Shown here one piece after another: positions 8,341-16,403 of a stretch of DNA of 64,000 bases. Both the position numbers and the translations under genes were made by a program. This DNA comes from Candidatus Melainabacteria bacterium. Its GTDB lineage: Bacteria; Cyanobacteriota; Vampirovibrionia; Gastranaerophilales; Gastranaerophilaceae. The notes beneath the pieces are model-generated. The model saw only the letters and a program-made list of their open reading frames with translations, was not told where the DNA came from and made no database searches. How positions within the stretch are numbered: the stretch's first letter is position 1; each line of letters starts with the position of its first letter. Location: contig QHMG01000004.1 of the NCBI GenBank assembly GCA_003258725.1, positions 124,001 through 188,000 of the forward strand, written 5' to 3'.

Positions 8341-9430
8341 TTTCTAGTGCTTCTCCGCTTCTAAGTTCAACAATGTAATCTTCCAATAATTGAATATAAA
8401 CAAGTTTGTATTCATCGTTTTCAGGTACAAGGTTTACAGCGTATCTGTACGATTTTAAGGATTCTTCAATTTGATTGTTCATATAATGTGTATTTGCAAT
8501 CAATACGTGAATGCTAGCATCATTAGGGCTTAAAGCAAGTGCTTTATTGTAATATTCTAATGCACCCTCGTAGTTTTTCATATTAGAATACATGTTGCCA
8601 ACTAAAATGTATGCGTTCATTTGATCTGGGTACAACTCAATTGCTTTTTTGTAAAGTCCTAAAGCGCCTTCGTTGTCTTTGAAATCAGCTTTTGAGATTG
8701 CATAACAAATATAAGTTTTGTAATTATCATCATCAAGAGTCAATGCTAAATCAAAGAATTTGTAAGCGTTTTCTTTATCCTTGATTAAAGAATATGTGTT
8801 TGCAATACAAATAATAACAGTTTTATTTGTAGGGTTTAATTCATAAACTCTCAAATAGTGTTTCAAAGCATTTTGATAATCAAAAAGTTTGAAATAAATG
8901 TTACCCAAATCTACATGAGAAGTTAAGTTGTCAGGGTCTAAAGACAAGGCTTTTTCGTAGTATGCTTTAGATTCAACATAATCTTCGTAATCGTGATATA
9001 ACAAGGCTATTGCGTTGTAAATTTCTGGATTTCTTGAATTAAAATCAATGGCTCTGTTGTAGAAATGAAGTGCTTTCGCAAAGTTTTTCATTTCAGCATA
9101 AGTGTTACCCAAATTGAAATATACAAGATAATTTTCTGGGTCAACATCCATTGCTTTTTGGTAATAGCCTAAAGCCTTTTTATATTCTTTTTCAAAGAAC
9201 CAAATGCTACCCAAGTTTAATAATGCTTGAGAGTCATTAGGGTGAAGATTTAGCAAACTTTCATAAACAGAAATTACCTTGTCAAACTTGTTGTCCATAG
9301 CATAAAGTTTAGCCAATGTGTGATAATTATCGGCATTGCTAGGGTCTTGAGCCATTGCTAAAATTGTTGAGTTTAGCTCTTGGTCAATTTCTTTTTGAAG
9401 TTGTTCTTTGTTGATTTCTTTTTCGCTCAT
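8333..9430 (-). CDS. Tetratricopeptide repeat protein
   Basis: A 365-residue soluble protein made almost entirely of about nine 34-residue TPR units; typical repeats read like ALGYYQKAMDVDPENYLVYFNLGNTYAEM with the usual A/G/Y/A/P positions. There is no signal peptide and no extra catalytic domain. TPR superhelices bind partner proteins. It sits 36 bases downstream of rsfS and overlaps the small membrane protein gene by eight bases, so a role as a scaffold for that membrane protein is plausible inference. Its specific partner is unknown. Confidence 0.9.
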   Translation of the reverse strand: MSEKEINKEQLQKEIDQELNSTILAMAQDPSNADNYHTLAKLYAMDNKFDKVISVYESLLNLHPNDSQALLNLGSIWFFEKEYKKALGYYQKAMDVDPENYLVYFNLGNTYAEMKNFAKALHFYNRAIDFNSRNPEIYNAIALLYHDYEDYVESKAYYEKALSLDPDNLTSHVDLGNIYFKLFDYQNALKHYLRVYELNPTNKTVIICIANTYSLIKDKENAYKFFDLALTLDDDNYKTYICYAISKADFKDNEGALGLYKKAIELYPDQMNAYILVGNMYSNMKNYEGALEYYNKALALSPNDASIHVLIANTHYMNNQIEESLKSYRYAVNLVPENDEYKLVYIQLLEDYIVELRSGEALENA

Positions 9431-9466
9431 AATTTTATTTTACCACATAAATTATTTTTATTTACA

Positions 9467-9886
9467 TTAATCATCATAATCAGAGTATTCTTTAGATTGT
9501 TCCATCCAAACGTCTTCTGTTACAACGCAAGCGTGGTTCCAGAATTTTTCAATTGCGTAAGTTTCACGTTCATCTCTGTGTAAGATATGCACAACTACAT
9601 CGCCGTAATCTATTAAGTTCCAGCGGTTTTTTAAATCGTTTTCTTCGCCATTTGGATATCTCTTAAATAAACCTTTGATTTTTTCTTTTACATAAGCTGT
9701 CAAGGATTTTACTTGAGGTGTAGAATCAGCAGAACAGATTACAAAATAATCAGCAAGAGAAGAAACTTGGCTAATATTCAATACAGAAATGTTTTTAGCA
9801 AGTTTATCATCTAAAATTCTAGCAATAATGCAAGCAAATTTATTTGAATCAATTTTGATTTCTTCGATAGCGTTATTTTCTGTCAT
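9467..9886 (-). CDS. rsfS: Ribosomal silencing factor RsfS
   Basis: A 139-residue protein of the RsfS/Iojap family, which binds ribosomal protein L14 and blocks subunit joining during starvation. The family core is clear: LNISQVSSLADYFVICSADS, then KSLTAYVKEKIKG and WNLIDYGDVVVHILHRDERETYAIEKFW. The start at 9886 shares its first base with the rpiB stop (TAATG), which implies coupled translation; a longer upstream reading would run through the end of rpiB and extend beyond the normal family length. The C-terminal tail is acidic. Confidence 0.92.
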   Translation of the reverse strand: MTENNAIEEIKIDSNKFACIIARILDDKLAKNISVLNISQVSSLADYFVICSADSTPQVKSLTAYVKEKIKGLFKRYPNGEENDLKNRWNLIDYGDVVVHILHRDERETYAIEKFWNHACVVTEDVWMEQSKEYSDYDD

Positions 9887-10326
9887 TATTCTGCGTCCAA
9901 CATATCTACTCTGCGTTGGTGTCTGCCACCTTCGTATTCGCTGTGTAACCAAGTTTCAACGATATCAAGTGCTAAAGATTCACCTGTAATTCTTTCGCCT
10001 AAACAAAGTACGTTAGCATCATTGTGTAATCTTGAAAGCATTGCTGAATAAGGTTCGTGAGCCAAAACTGCTCTAACACCTTTAACTTTGTTTGCTGCTA
10101 TTGAAACACCGATACCAGAACCGCAACAAATAATGCCTCTTTCGTTTTCACCATTTGCAACGCTTTTAGCAACTGCTTTTGCATATACAGGGTAATCGCA
10201 AGAAGCTGTTGAATTTGTACCATAATCTGTTACTTCGTAACCTTTTTCTTTCAAAAATTCTGCGATTTTGTTTTTTAAATTTACACCTGCGTGGTCTGAG
10301 CCTACGCCAATTTTCTTTATATTCAT
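9886..10326 (-). CDS. rpiB: Ribose-5-phosphate isomerase B
   Basis: A 146-residue enzyme that interconverts ribose 5-phosphate and ribulose 5-phosphate. RpiB signatures are complete: GSDHAG at residues 9-14, the catalytic Cys in CCGSGIG (67-72), H101 in RLHNDANVLCLG and the phosphate-contacting HQRR near the C-terminus. It is first in a six-gene minus-strand operon (rpiB, rsfS, TPR, membrane protein, metY, isochorismatase) and has a strong GGAGG ribosome-binding site and a good promoter upstream. Together with the transketolase half at 4640 it supplies the pentose phosphate pathway. Confidence 0.96.
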   Translation of the reverse strand: MNIKKIGVGSDHAGVNLKNKIAEFLKEKGYEVTDYGTNSTASCDYPVYAKAVAKSVANGENERGIICCGSGIGVSIAANKVKGVRAVLAHEPYSAMLSRLHNDANVLCLGERITGESLALDIVETWLHSEYEGGRHQRRVDMLDAE

Positions 10327-10349
10327 TATTCCTCCGTGTATTTTTTCTT

Positions 10350-10378
10350 ATTATACTAAATTCAAAACCTTTACGCAA
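10350..10378 (-). promoter_or_regulatory. Promoter of the rpiB operon
   Basis: On the minus strand TTGCGT (10378-10373), a 17-bp spacer, then TATAAT (10355-10350). It lies 23 bases before the rpiB ATG, with GGAGG between. Confidence 0.7.
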
Positions 10379-10418
10379 CAGAGCAATGTTTTTTTACAAA
10401 ATCTTAATATATTATTGT

Positions 10419-10447
10419 TTGCAATTTGCCCATTTATTGTTTAAAAT
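10419..10447 (+). promoter_or_regulatory. Promoter of the lysA operon
   Basis: TTGCAA (10419-10424), a 17-bp spacer and TAAAAT (10442-10447), 18 bases before the lysA ATG. An AAAGGAT ribosome-binding site follows. Confidence 0.6.
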
Positions 10448-10465
10448 GGACTAAAAGGATTTAAG

Positions 10466-11794
10466 ATGAAGAACAGCACTAACCAATCTATTAAACCTAT
10501 AACAACTCGTCGAAACGACTATGGCTATTTAGAAATAGGTGGTTGTGATTTGACGGAGTTGGTTAATAAATATTCTACTCCGCTTTATGTAATTGATGAA
10601 GCTACACTTAGGGCTGTTTGTAGTGATTACAAAGAGGCATTTAAAAATTATGAAAAAGTAAACTTTATGTATGCCTCAAAAGCTCTTTGCACAAGTGCTA
10701 TTACAAAAATTGTCGCAAGCGAAGGTTTTGGGTTTGATGTGGTTTCAGGCGGTGAAATTTATACCGTTTATAAGGCTGGCGTTGATATGAAAAAAGTTCT
10801 TTTTAATGGAAATAACAAAACTGTCGAAGAACTTTCTTTAGCAATGGAAACAGGTGTAGGGTACATTTCAGTTGACAATTTTTTAGAGCTTACAATGCTA
10901 AACGAAATTGCAAAAAGCTATAACAAAAATGTAGATGTGTTCTTACGTGTTACTCCTGCAATTGAGTGTCATACGCATGAATACATAAAAACAGGCAATT
11001 TAGATTCAAAATTTGGCTTTGATTTGTCTCAAGTTGATGAGGCAATTGAACTTATAAAAGATGAATATGCAAACTTGAATTTACGAGGATTACATGCACA
11101 TATTGGTTCTCAAATCTTTGAAACACAAGTTTATCACGACGAGATTGACATTTTGATAACAGAACTTGTAAGAATTGAGAAAAAACATGGTATTAAACTT
11201 GATGAAATTAATATTGGCGGTGGTTTAGGTGTAAAATATGTAGCTTCAGATGTTCCTCCATCAACTTATGAAATTGCAGAGGTTATAACAAATTCTGTAA
11301 AATTAAGTTGTGAAAAACACAAAGTCGATTACCCTACAATCTATTTAGAGCCAGGTCGAAGCATAATTTCAACTTCAGGGGTAACTCTTTATACAATCGG
11401 AAGTCAAAAACAAGTTCCAAACGGCAGAAAATATGTTGCGGTTGACGGGGGCATGGCTGATAACCCACGACCAAGTATGTATCAAGCAGAATATTCAGCA
11501 GAAATAGTTAATAAACCTGCAAATAAAGACTTGCAAAAAGTTACGGTGTGCGGTCGTTATTGCGAATCAGGAGATGTAATTATAAAAAATATAGAATTGC
11601 CAAACCCAGAAGCTGGAGATGTGCTTTGTGTATATAATACAGGGGCTTATAACTATTCAATGGCAAGCAATTACAATCGAACTCAAAAACCTGCTATGGT
11701 ACTTGTAAATTCTGGTTTATCTGATATTATAGTAGAGAGAGAATCACTGGATGATTTGTTAGAACACGACGTTATACCAAGTAGGCTAAAATAA
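10466..11794 (+). CDS. lysA: Diaminopimelate decarboxylase
   Basis: A 442-residue fold-type III PLP enzyme that makes L-lysine from meso-diaminopimelate. Seen: the Schiff-base lysine K72 in MYASKAL, the glycine-rich phosphate site INIGGGLGVKY, EPGRSI, the catalytic CGRYCESGD block and the YNTGAYNYSMASNYNR region. N-terminal alpha/beta-barrel and C-terminal beta domains are both complete. An AAAGGA site precedes the ATG. Its stop overlaps the next start by one base (TAATG), making lysA, cdaA and yitT one operon; the pairing of a lysine/cell-wall precursor gene with a c-di-AMP synthase is suggestive. Confidence 0.96.
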   Translation: MKNSTNQSIKPITTRRNDYGYLEIGGCDLTELVNKYSTPLYVIDEATLRAVCSDYKEAFKNYEKVNFMYASKALCTSAITKIVASEGFGFDVVSGGEIYTVYKAGVDMKKVLFNGNNKTVEELSLAMETGVGYISVDNFLELTMLNEIAKSYNKNVDVFLRVTPAIECHTHEYIKTGNLDSKFGFDLSQVDEAIELIKDEYANLNLRGLHAHIGSQIFETQVYHDEIDILITELVRIEKKHGIKLDEINIGGGLGVKYVASDVPPSTYEIAEVITNSVKLSCEKHKVDYPTIYLEPGRSIISTSGVTLYTIGSQKQVPNGRKYVAVDGGMADNPRPSMYQAEYSAEIVNKPANKDLQKVTVCGRYCESGDVIIKNIELPNPEAGDVLCVYNTGAYNYSMASNYNRTQKPAMVLVNSGLSDIIVERESLDDLLEHDVIPSRLK

Positions 11795-12702
11795 TGATAG
11801 ATGAACTATTAGCACAATTTTATAATCAAGTAAAAGCCATTGATTTGTCGTTCAACTGGTTAAATGCTGCTGAGGTTCTAATTATTGTTGCTACTATGTA
11901 TGCGGTATATAGAAAGTTTATTAAAAATACTCAAGCAGAAAAATTGGTTAAAGGTATTTTATATCTTGCTCTTGCTTGGGCATTTTCAGAAGTTTTAATC
12001 AAAATTGACCTTAGAATTATTGGTATGTTCATTCAAACACTTGTTACAATGATTGCTTTGAGCTTGATTGTAATTTTCCAACCAGAATTGAGAAGATTCT
12101 TAGGCTATTTAGGTCAAGGCGGATTTATCAATGAATTGATTACAAACAAACACACTCAGCTTGAAACTGAAGTTGATATCGTAAAAGAATTAATTGAAGC
12201 TGTTAAATTTTTATCAAAAAATAAAATTGGTGCTTTGATTGTATTCCAAAATTCAATTGATACATCATCTTTCTTTGATGTTGGAACAAAAATTGATGCG
12301 ATTATTTCAACAGAATTGATTTTGACAATTTTTCACCCAAATACACCACTTCACGATGGTGCAATGATTATTAAACAAGGAAAAATTCACTCAGCAGGTG
12401 TTTTGCTACCTTTAACAGAAGATCCAAAACTTAGTTGGAGATATGGAACACGTCATAGAGCCGCAATTGGAGTTACTGAAATTAGCGATTGCGCTTGTTT
12501 AGTTGTTTCAGAGGAAACAGGAAATGTCTCAGTTTCTTTAGATGGTGCACTTAAAAAATATGATGACTTAGCTACATTAAAACTTGATTTAGAAAACATT
12601 TTAGGAATTAAGAATGAATCAGATGTAACTAACAAAAAGACAATTTTTAAAATAGACAATTTGATTACAATTAAAAAGAACGAACACGAGAATAAACAAT
12701 AA
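11794..12702 (+). CDS. cdaA: Diadenylate cyclase CdaA (membrane-bound c-di-AMP synthase)
   Basis: A 302-residue protein with three N-terminal membrane segments (about 26-42, 52-68 and 75-95) and a cytosolic DAC (DisA_N) domain from about residue 105. The catalytic motifs DGA (188-190) and RHR (220-222) are intact, so it should condense two ATP to c-di-AMP. CdaA usually works with CdaR and GlmM; neither is adjacent here. Its ATG uses the last base of the lysA stop, and its own stop overlaps the next ATG in the same way. The C-terminal 40 residues are polar and variable. Confidence 0.95.
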   Translation: MIDELLAQFYNQVKAIDLSFNWLNAAEVLIIVATMYAVYRKFIKNTQAEKLVKGILYLALAWAFSEVLIKIDLRIIGMFIQTLVTMIALSLIVIFQPELRRFLGYLGQGGFINELITNKHTQLETEVDIVKELIEAVKFLSKNKIGALIVFQNSIDTSSFFDVGTKIDAIISTELILTIFHPNTPLHDGAMIIKQGKIHSAGVLLPLTEDPKLSWRYGTRHRAAIGVTEISDCACLVVSEETGNVSVSLDGALKKYDDLATLKLDLENILGIKNESDVTNKKTIFKIDNLITIKKNEHENKQ

Positions 12703-13586
12703 TGACAATATTTGCGAAAAAGCCAAAGGTTCAACCAAAACCTAAAACAAAGTTAGAAATTGCCAAAGAAATTATTTTTAGAATGTTATTTATAACGCTA
12801 GGTGCTTTAATTGCAGCGTTTGCACTAGAGGCATTCTTACTTCCAAATAGCATTATCGACGGTGGTGTAATTGGTATTTCCATGATGGTGAGCCACATTA
12901 CAAAATGGAACTTAGGTTTGATTATCTTTATTTTGAATTTACCTTTCTTGTTCTTGGCGTTGCAAAAAATGGGCAAGATGTTTGTTTTTAATGTATTGTT
13001 CGGGGTTACAATGTTGTCAATTTTTGTCAACTTAATCCACTTCCATATTACTGACGACAACCTTTTAGCGACAGTATTTGGCGGTATGATTTTAGGTGCT
13101 GGAGTTGGTATTATCCTTAAAAACGAAGGTGCGCTTGACGGAACAGAAATTTTGTCAATCAGATTGGCTAAAAAATTCGGCTTTTCTGTTGGTGAAGTTA
13201 TCATGTTCTTTAACGTGTTTATTTATACAGCAGCTGGATTTTTATACGGCTGGGATAGTGCAATGCTTTCAATCTTGACATATTTCATTGCCTACAAGGT
13301 TATTGATATCGTTCAAGAGGGTATGGATAGTTCAAAATCAGCATTAATTATCTCTCAACACCCAAAAGAAATTGGTGATGCGATTATTAAAGAATTGGAT
13401 ATAAGCGTGACTTACCAAAAGGGTAAAGGTGGTTATTCTGGACAAGAAAAAACTATTATTTACTGCGTAATCAATCGTTTGGAAGTTACAAAGATGAAAA
13501 AATTAATCCACTCAATTGACCCAGAAGCATTCTTGGTTATACAAGAGGTTCACGAGGTTGAAGGTGTAAGAATTAAAAAGAAATAA
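12702..13586 (+). CDS. YitT family membrane protein (DUF161/DUF2179)
   Basis: A 294-residue protein with about five or six membrane helices (residues 27-210) and a C-terminal cytosolic DUF2179 domain (about 210-290), the standard YitT layout. Family traits are visible: FLLPNSIIDGGVIGISMMVS and GAGVGIILKNEGALDGTEILS. The function of the family is unresolved; a transport or sensing role is assumed. The N-terminus is basic (KKPKVQPKPKTK). It starts on the last base of the cdaA stop and ends the operon. Confidence 0.88.
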   Translation: MTIFAKKPKVQPKPKTKLEIAKEIIFRMLFITLGALIAAFALEAFLLPNSIIDGGVIGISMMVSHITKWNLGLIIFILNLPFLFLALQKMGKMFVFNVLFGVTMLSIFVNLIHFHITDDNLLATVFGGMILGAGVGIILKNEGALDGTEILSIRLAKKFGFSVGEVIMFFNVFIYTAAGFLYGWDSAMLSILTYFIAYKVIDIVQEGMDSSKSALIISQHPKEIGDAIIKELDISVTYQKGKGGYSGQEKTIIYCVINRLEVTKMKKLIHSIDPEAFLVIQEVHEVEGVRIKKK

Positions 13587-13608
13587 CTAGACAATTACAA
13601 AAAATTGT

Positions 13609-13635
13609 TATAATATAAATATTATCAACAAGGAG
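13609..13635 (+). promoter_or_regulatory. -10 element and ribosome-binding site of the 117-aa protein gene
   Basis: TATAAT at 13609-13614 and AAGGAG at 13630-13635, ten bases before the ATG. A weak -35 (TAGACA, 13588-13593) lies 15 bp upstream of the -10. Confidence 0.5.
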
Positions 13636-13645
13636 AAAGTTTAAA

Positions 13646-13999
13646 ATGGCAGGTAAAAACTCAGATACAATTCCAATAGAGGTAAGCATTTTAACAGCTG
13701 ACCACGATATTAAAGGAACTGTACACGTTTCAAAATATACAAATACTAATCGTGAATTGACAGACTTGTTAAATGATAAAGAACGTCGTTTCTTGGCAGT
13801 TACAAATGCAGAAATCTATCCTAGAAATTCTGCTCAAGCACCAAGAAGATACAATTTCTTAGAAATTCACATGGATTACGTTTTAATGGTTCACCCATCA
13901 GCTCAAGCTGTATTTAAAGAATCCGCAAAAGCTCAAGAGGATATTGCAAGATTCAGAGATTTGAGATTGAAATTAAATCAAACAAAACCATTCAAGTAA
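13646..13999 (+). CDS. Conserved-looking hypothetical protein, 117 aa
   Basis: A soluble 117-residue protein with no signal peptide or membrane helix. The first two thirds alternate hydrophobic and polar residues as in a small beta fold (IPIEVSILTADHDIKGTVHVSK, RFLAVTNAEIYPR, YNFLEIHMDYVLMVHPS); the end is a charged helix. This recalls small beta-barrel proteins that carry a modified PilZ-like or Sm-like core, but no family is recognised. It has its own -10 box, an AAGGAG site and a terminator, so it is probably a single-gene unit expressed by itself. Confidence 0.75.
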   Translation: MAGKNSDTIPIEVSILTADHDIKGTVHVSKYTNTNRELTDLLNDKERRFLAVTNAEIYPRNSAQAPRRYNFLEIHMDYVLMVHPSAQAVFKESAKAQEDIARFRDLRLKLNQTKPFK

Positions 14000-14023
14000 A
14001 ATGAAATTTCAAAATGTATAATC

Positions 14024-14047
14024 GCCTGAATTTAATTCAGGCTTTTA
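14024..14047 (+). terminator. Terminator of the 117-aa protein gene
   Basis: GCCTGAA (14024-14030) pairs with TTCAGGC (14036-14042) around a 5-nt loop, followed by TTTTATATTATAT. Confidence 0.75.
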
Positions 14048-14058
14048 TATTATATATC

Positions 14059-14073
14059 GTCATACGGTATCTT
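14059..14073. repeat. Apparent internal-deletion derivative of the GTCAT palindrome
   Basis: GTCATACGGTATCTT matches both flanks of the element at 19592-19617 (GTCATAC...GTATCTT) but lacks its central hairpin. Confidence 0.4.
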
Positions 14074-14083
14074 TAAAAGAAAG

Positions 14084-14103
14084 TAGGTCAGGCATTGCCT
14101 GAC
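14084..14103. repeat. Dispersed palindrome, copy 3
   Basis: Identical to the 20-base element at 6057-6076. It ends only 16 bases before the serA ATG, so it lies in the 5' region of that gene. Confidence 0.85.
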
Positions 14104-14119
14104 AATAAAAGGAGTAAAA

Positions 14120-15067
14120 ATGAAAGTATTAATTACTGATAAATGCCATGATAGAGCAAAAGAAATTCTTTCAGAAATCGCAGAAGTAGACGTATTGCCT
14201 ACGATGAGCGAAGATGAATATGTTGAAAATATCAACAAATACGATGCTGTAATGATTAGAAGTACTTCTAGAATTACAAAAAGAATTATAGATACATCAA
14301 CTCACTTAAAAATTATTGGTAGAGCTGGTGTAGGTGTTGATAATATAGACGTTGAAGCAGCAACAGAAAAGGGAATTGTTGTTGTAAATTCACCATGTGG
14401 AAACACTATAGCCGCAGCAGAACATACTATTGCAATGATGTTGTCAATGGCAAGGCATATTCCAGAAGCGTCAAAAAGGTTGCACGAAGGGCATTGGGAC
14501 AAAAAGAACCTTACAGGGGTAGAAATTTTTGGAAAAACACTTGGTGTAATCGGCTTAGGTAAAATAGGTTCTCATGTTGCGAAGGTTGCAAAAGCTATGG
14601 GTATGAATATTATTGTTTATGATCCATTTGCAAGGGAAGAAATTGTTAAAGAGTTAGATGCAAAATTAGTTAAAGATTTGAAAGACTTCTGGCATGAACC
14701 AGATTTTATTACAATTCACGTTCCAAAAACAAAAGAAACCGTTGATTTAATTAATAAAGATACAATTGCACAAATGAAAAAAGGCGTAAGAATTGTTAAT
14801 TGCGCAAGAGGCGGAGTTGTGAACGAGAAGGATTTACGTGAGGCATTAGATAATGATTACGTAGCAGGCGCAGCTCTTGATGTATTTTGTGACGAAAAAG
14901 ATATAACAACTTCACCACTTTATGGTTGCGAAAAGAATTTGGTAATGACACCACACTTGGGTGCAACAACTTATGAAGCGCAAATTAGAGTAGCAGAAGA
15001 TGTTGCAACACAAATCAAAATTGTTTTGCAAGGCGGAAAAACACAAAACGCAGTGAATAAAATTTAG
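14120..15067 (+). CDS. serA: D-3-phosphoglycerate dehydrogenase, short form
   Basis: A 315-residue D-2-hydroxyacid dehydrogenase. The Rossmann motif GVIGLGKIGSHVAK (near residue 140), NCARGG with the substrate-binding Arg, and the catalytic His in TPHLGA are present, as is the GRAGVGVDNID substrate loop typical of phosphoglycerate dehydrogenase, which begins serine synthesis. The length stops after the catalytic core, so the ACT/regulatory C-terminal domains of longer SerA forms are missing; serine feedback through ACT is not expected. Another hydroxyacid dehydrogenase specificity is possible. GGAG sits seven bases before the ATG. Confidence 0.85.
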   Translation: MKVLITDKCHDRAKEILSEIAEVDVLPTMSEDEYVENINKYDAVMIRSTSRITKRIIDTSTHLKIIGRAGVGVDNIDVEAATEKGIVVVNSPCGNTIAAAEHTIAMMLSMARHIPEASKRLHEGHWDKKNLTGVEIFGKTLGVIGLGKIGSHVAKVAKAMGMNIIVYDPFAREEIVKELDAKLVKDLKDFWHEPDFITIHVPKTKETVDLINKDTIAQMKKGVRIVNCARGGVVNEKDLREALDNDYVAGAALDVFCDEKDITTSPLYGCEKNLVMTPHLGATTYEAQIRVAEDVATQIKIVLQGGKTQNAVNKI

Positions 15068-15090
15068 TAAGACAGAACGTTATATTTTAC

Positions 15091-15118
15091 GTCACCCTGA
15101 ACTCGTTTCAGGGTCTCA
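15091..15118. repeat. Dispersed GTCAT palindrome, copy 1
   Basis: GTCACCCTGAAC-TCG-TTTCAGGGTCTCA: outer box GTCA, stem CCCTGAA/TTCAGGG, and tail TCTCA. The same pattern with compensated stem bases occurs at 18500, 18561 (inverted) and 19651. Confidence 0.8.
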
Positions 15119-15164
15119 TAAACTTTCCAATAACAAACTAAACTCTTAATGTTATTCAAAGTTA

Positions 15165-15208
15165 AACAGAAACGCCCGACCTTCGGTCGGGCGTTTCTGT
15201 TATATTTT
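15165..15208 (+). terminator. Terminator downstream of serA
   Basis: Perfect 16-bp stem (15165-15180 with 15186-15201) capped by CTTCG, followed on the plus strand by a T-rich run. It also lies 14 bases past the end of the convergent coiled-coil gene. Confidence 0.8.
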
Positions 15209-15214
15209 TTAAAA

Positions 15215-15826
15215 TTATAATTTAAAATTATCCATTTGAGCTTGTTGTTCTTGTTGAGGGTAATTTTGTCTTAGAGGGTCATATCCACCAGCAGATTCAG
15301 CTCTTAATTTTTCCATATAAATTTGAGCAGATTTTACAGATTGTTGTAATTGGCTCAAGTTACTATCAAGTCCAGCCAAAACTTGGTCTGCATAAGCGTC
15401 TGCGCCTTCTTTTTTTCTCATCGCATCATCGTGAGCTTGATTTCTGTAGTTTTCTGCATCTTCTAACGCTTTATGTTTAATTTCTTCACATTCTGCAATA
15501 ACTTGTTCTCTAACAATTTCAGCTTCTTTTTGAACTTGTCTCATTAATTCTGATTCGCTAAGAATTCTGTTTGCTTCGTTTTGAGCATCAAGAACAATTT
15601 TTTCAGCCTTTTGTTGAGCTTCCATTTGAAGTTCTTCTTTTCTGCGAAGAAGTCTTCTAGCTTCTTGAATTTCTTGTGGAAGTGAGCCATAAATGCTGTC
15701 TACAATTGCTTCAACTTCTTTTAATTTTATAGCTACTAAATAATTTGGCAAAATTGGAAAACTTTTTTCCAAAATGATTTCTAATTGCTTCAATAAGTCA
15801 TAAATACCGTTATTTTGAACGTTCAT
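15215..15826 (-). CDS. Coiled-coil DivIVA/AtpF-like protein
   Basis: A 203-residue soluble protein. Residues about 55-180 form a long charged helix with heptad character (RRKEELQMEAQQKAEKIVLDAQNEANRIL and following), resembling DivIVA or the F0 ATP synthase b-subunit stalk. The N-terminal 50 residues (YDLLKQLEIILEKSFPILPNYLVAIKLKEVEAIVDSIYGSLP region) are more globular, and the tail is Gln/Pro rich. Cyanobacteria carry a DivIVA-like cell-division protein (Cdv3) of similar build, which is a tempting but unproven match. It lies 91 bases upstream, in reading order, of nothing else; coaD precedes it on the same strand, so the two may be cotranscribed. Confidence 0.72.
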   Translation of the reverse strand: MNVQNNGIYDLLKQLEIILEKSFPILPNYLVAIKLKEVEAIVDSIYGSLPQEIQEARRLLRRKEELQMEAQQKAEKIVLDAQNEANRILSESELMRQVQKEAEIVREQVIAECEEIKHKALEDAENYRNQAHDDAMRKKEGADAYADQVLAGLDSNLSQLQQSVKSAQIYMEKLRAESAGGYDPLRQNYPQQEQQAQMDNFKL

Positions 15827-15917
15827 TTTCGTTAATAACCTTTCGCTCTAGTGTAATAATTTTATTGTACAACAGTCTGAATTTAATTGTCAAACCATGA
15901 TTTTAGGCAAGTTTGAG

Positions 15918-16403
15918 CTATTTTTTAAATTTTTCTTTTAAATACTCATTTACAACCTCTGGAACAAATTTTGAGATGTCTCCACCAAAATCAAAAACTT
16001 CTTTTACAGAACTAGAAGAAATGAAGTTGTATTTCGGACGGGTTGTCAAGAAAATGGTTTTAATCTCTTTATCAAGCGCACTATTTGTTTGAGATAACTG
16101 CATTTCAAATTCAAAATCAGAAACCGCACGTAATCCACGTATTAAAACCTTTGCACCTTTTTGTTTTGCATATTCAACTGTCAAGCCTACAAAACTGTCA
16201 ACCTCTACGTTTGGAAAATCTTTTGTACATTTTTTGATTAACTCGACTCTTTCCTCAACATTCAAAAGTCCAGAATTTTTCTTTTCAGGGTTGTAAGCAA
16301 CAGCAATAATAACCTTGTCAAAAATTTCAGAGCTTGTTTTCAAAACATCTAAGTGACCATTTGTAATAGGGTCAAAACTTCCAGGATATATTGCTATTTT
16401 CAT
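15918..16403 (-). CDS. coaD: Phosphopantetheine adenylyltransferase
   Basis: A 161-residue nucleotidyltransferase that makes dephospho-CoA from 4'-phosphopantetheine and ATP. The class motifs are complete: YPGSFDPITNGHLD (the T/H nucleotide-binding signature), RGLRAVSDFEFE and the C-terminal ISSSSVKE. Length is standard for bacterial CoaD. The ATG is preceded by AGAAAGGCG on the minus strand, an acceptable ribosome-binding site. It is divergent from dnaK. Confidence 0.96.
   Translation of the reverse strand: MKIAIYPGSFDPITNGHLDVLKTSSEIFDKVIIAVAYNPEKKNSGLLNVEERVELIKKCTKDFPNVEVDSFVGLTVEYAKQKGAKVLIRGLRAVSDFEFEMQLSQTNSALDKEIKTIFLTTRPKYNFISSSSVKEVFDFGGDISKFVPEVVNEYLKEKFKK

Noticed and set aside
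9886..9952. A longer N-terminus for RsfS
   Set aside because: The added 22 residues overlap the end of rpiB in another frame; the TAATG junction gives a better start at 9886.
12731..13204. Long antisense open frame within yitT
   Set aside because: Composition reflects the reverse of a hydrophobic coding gene; no start signal or domain.
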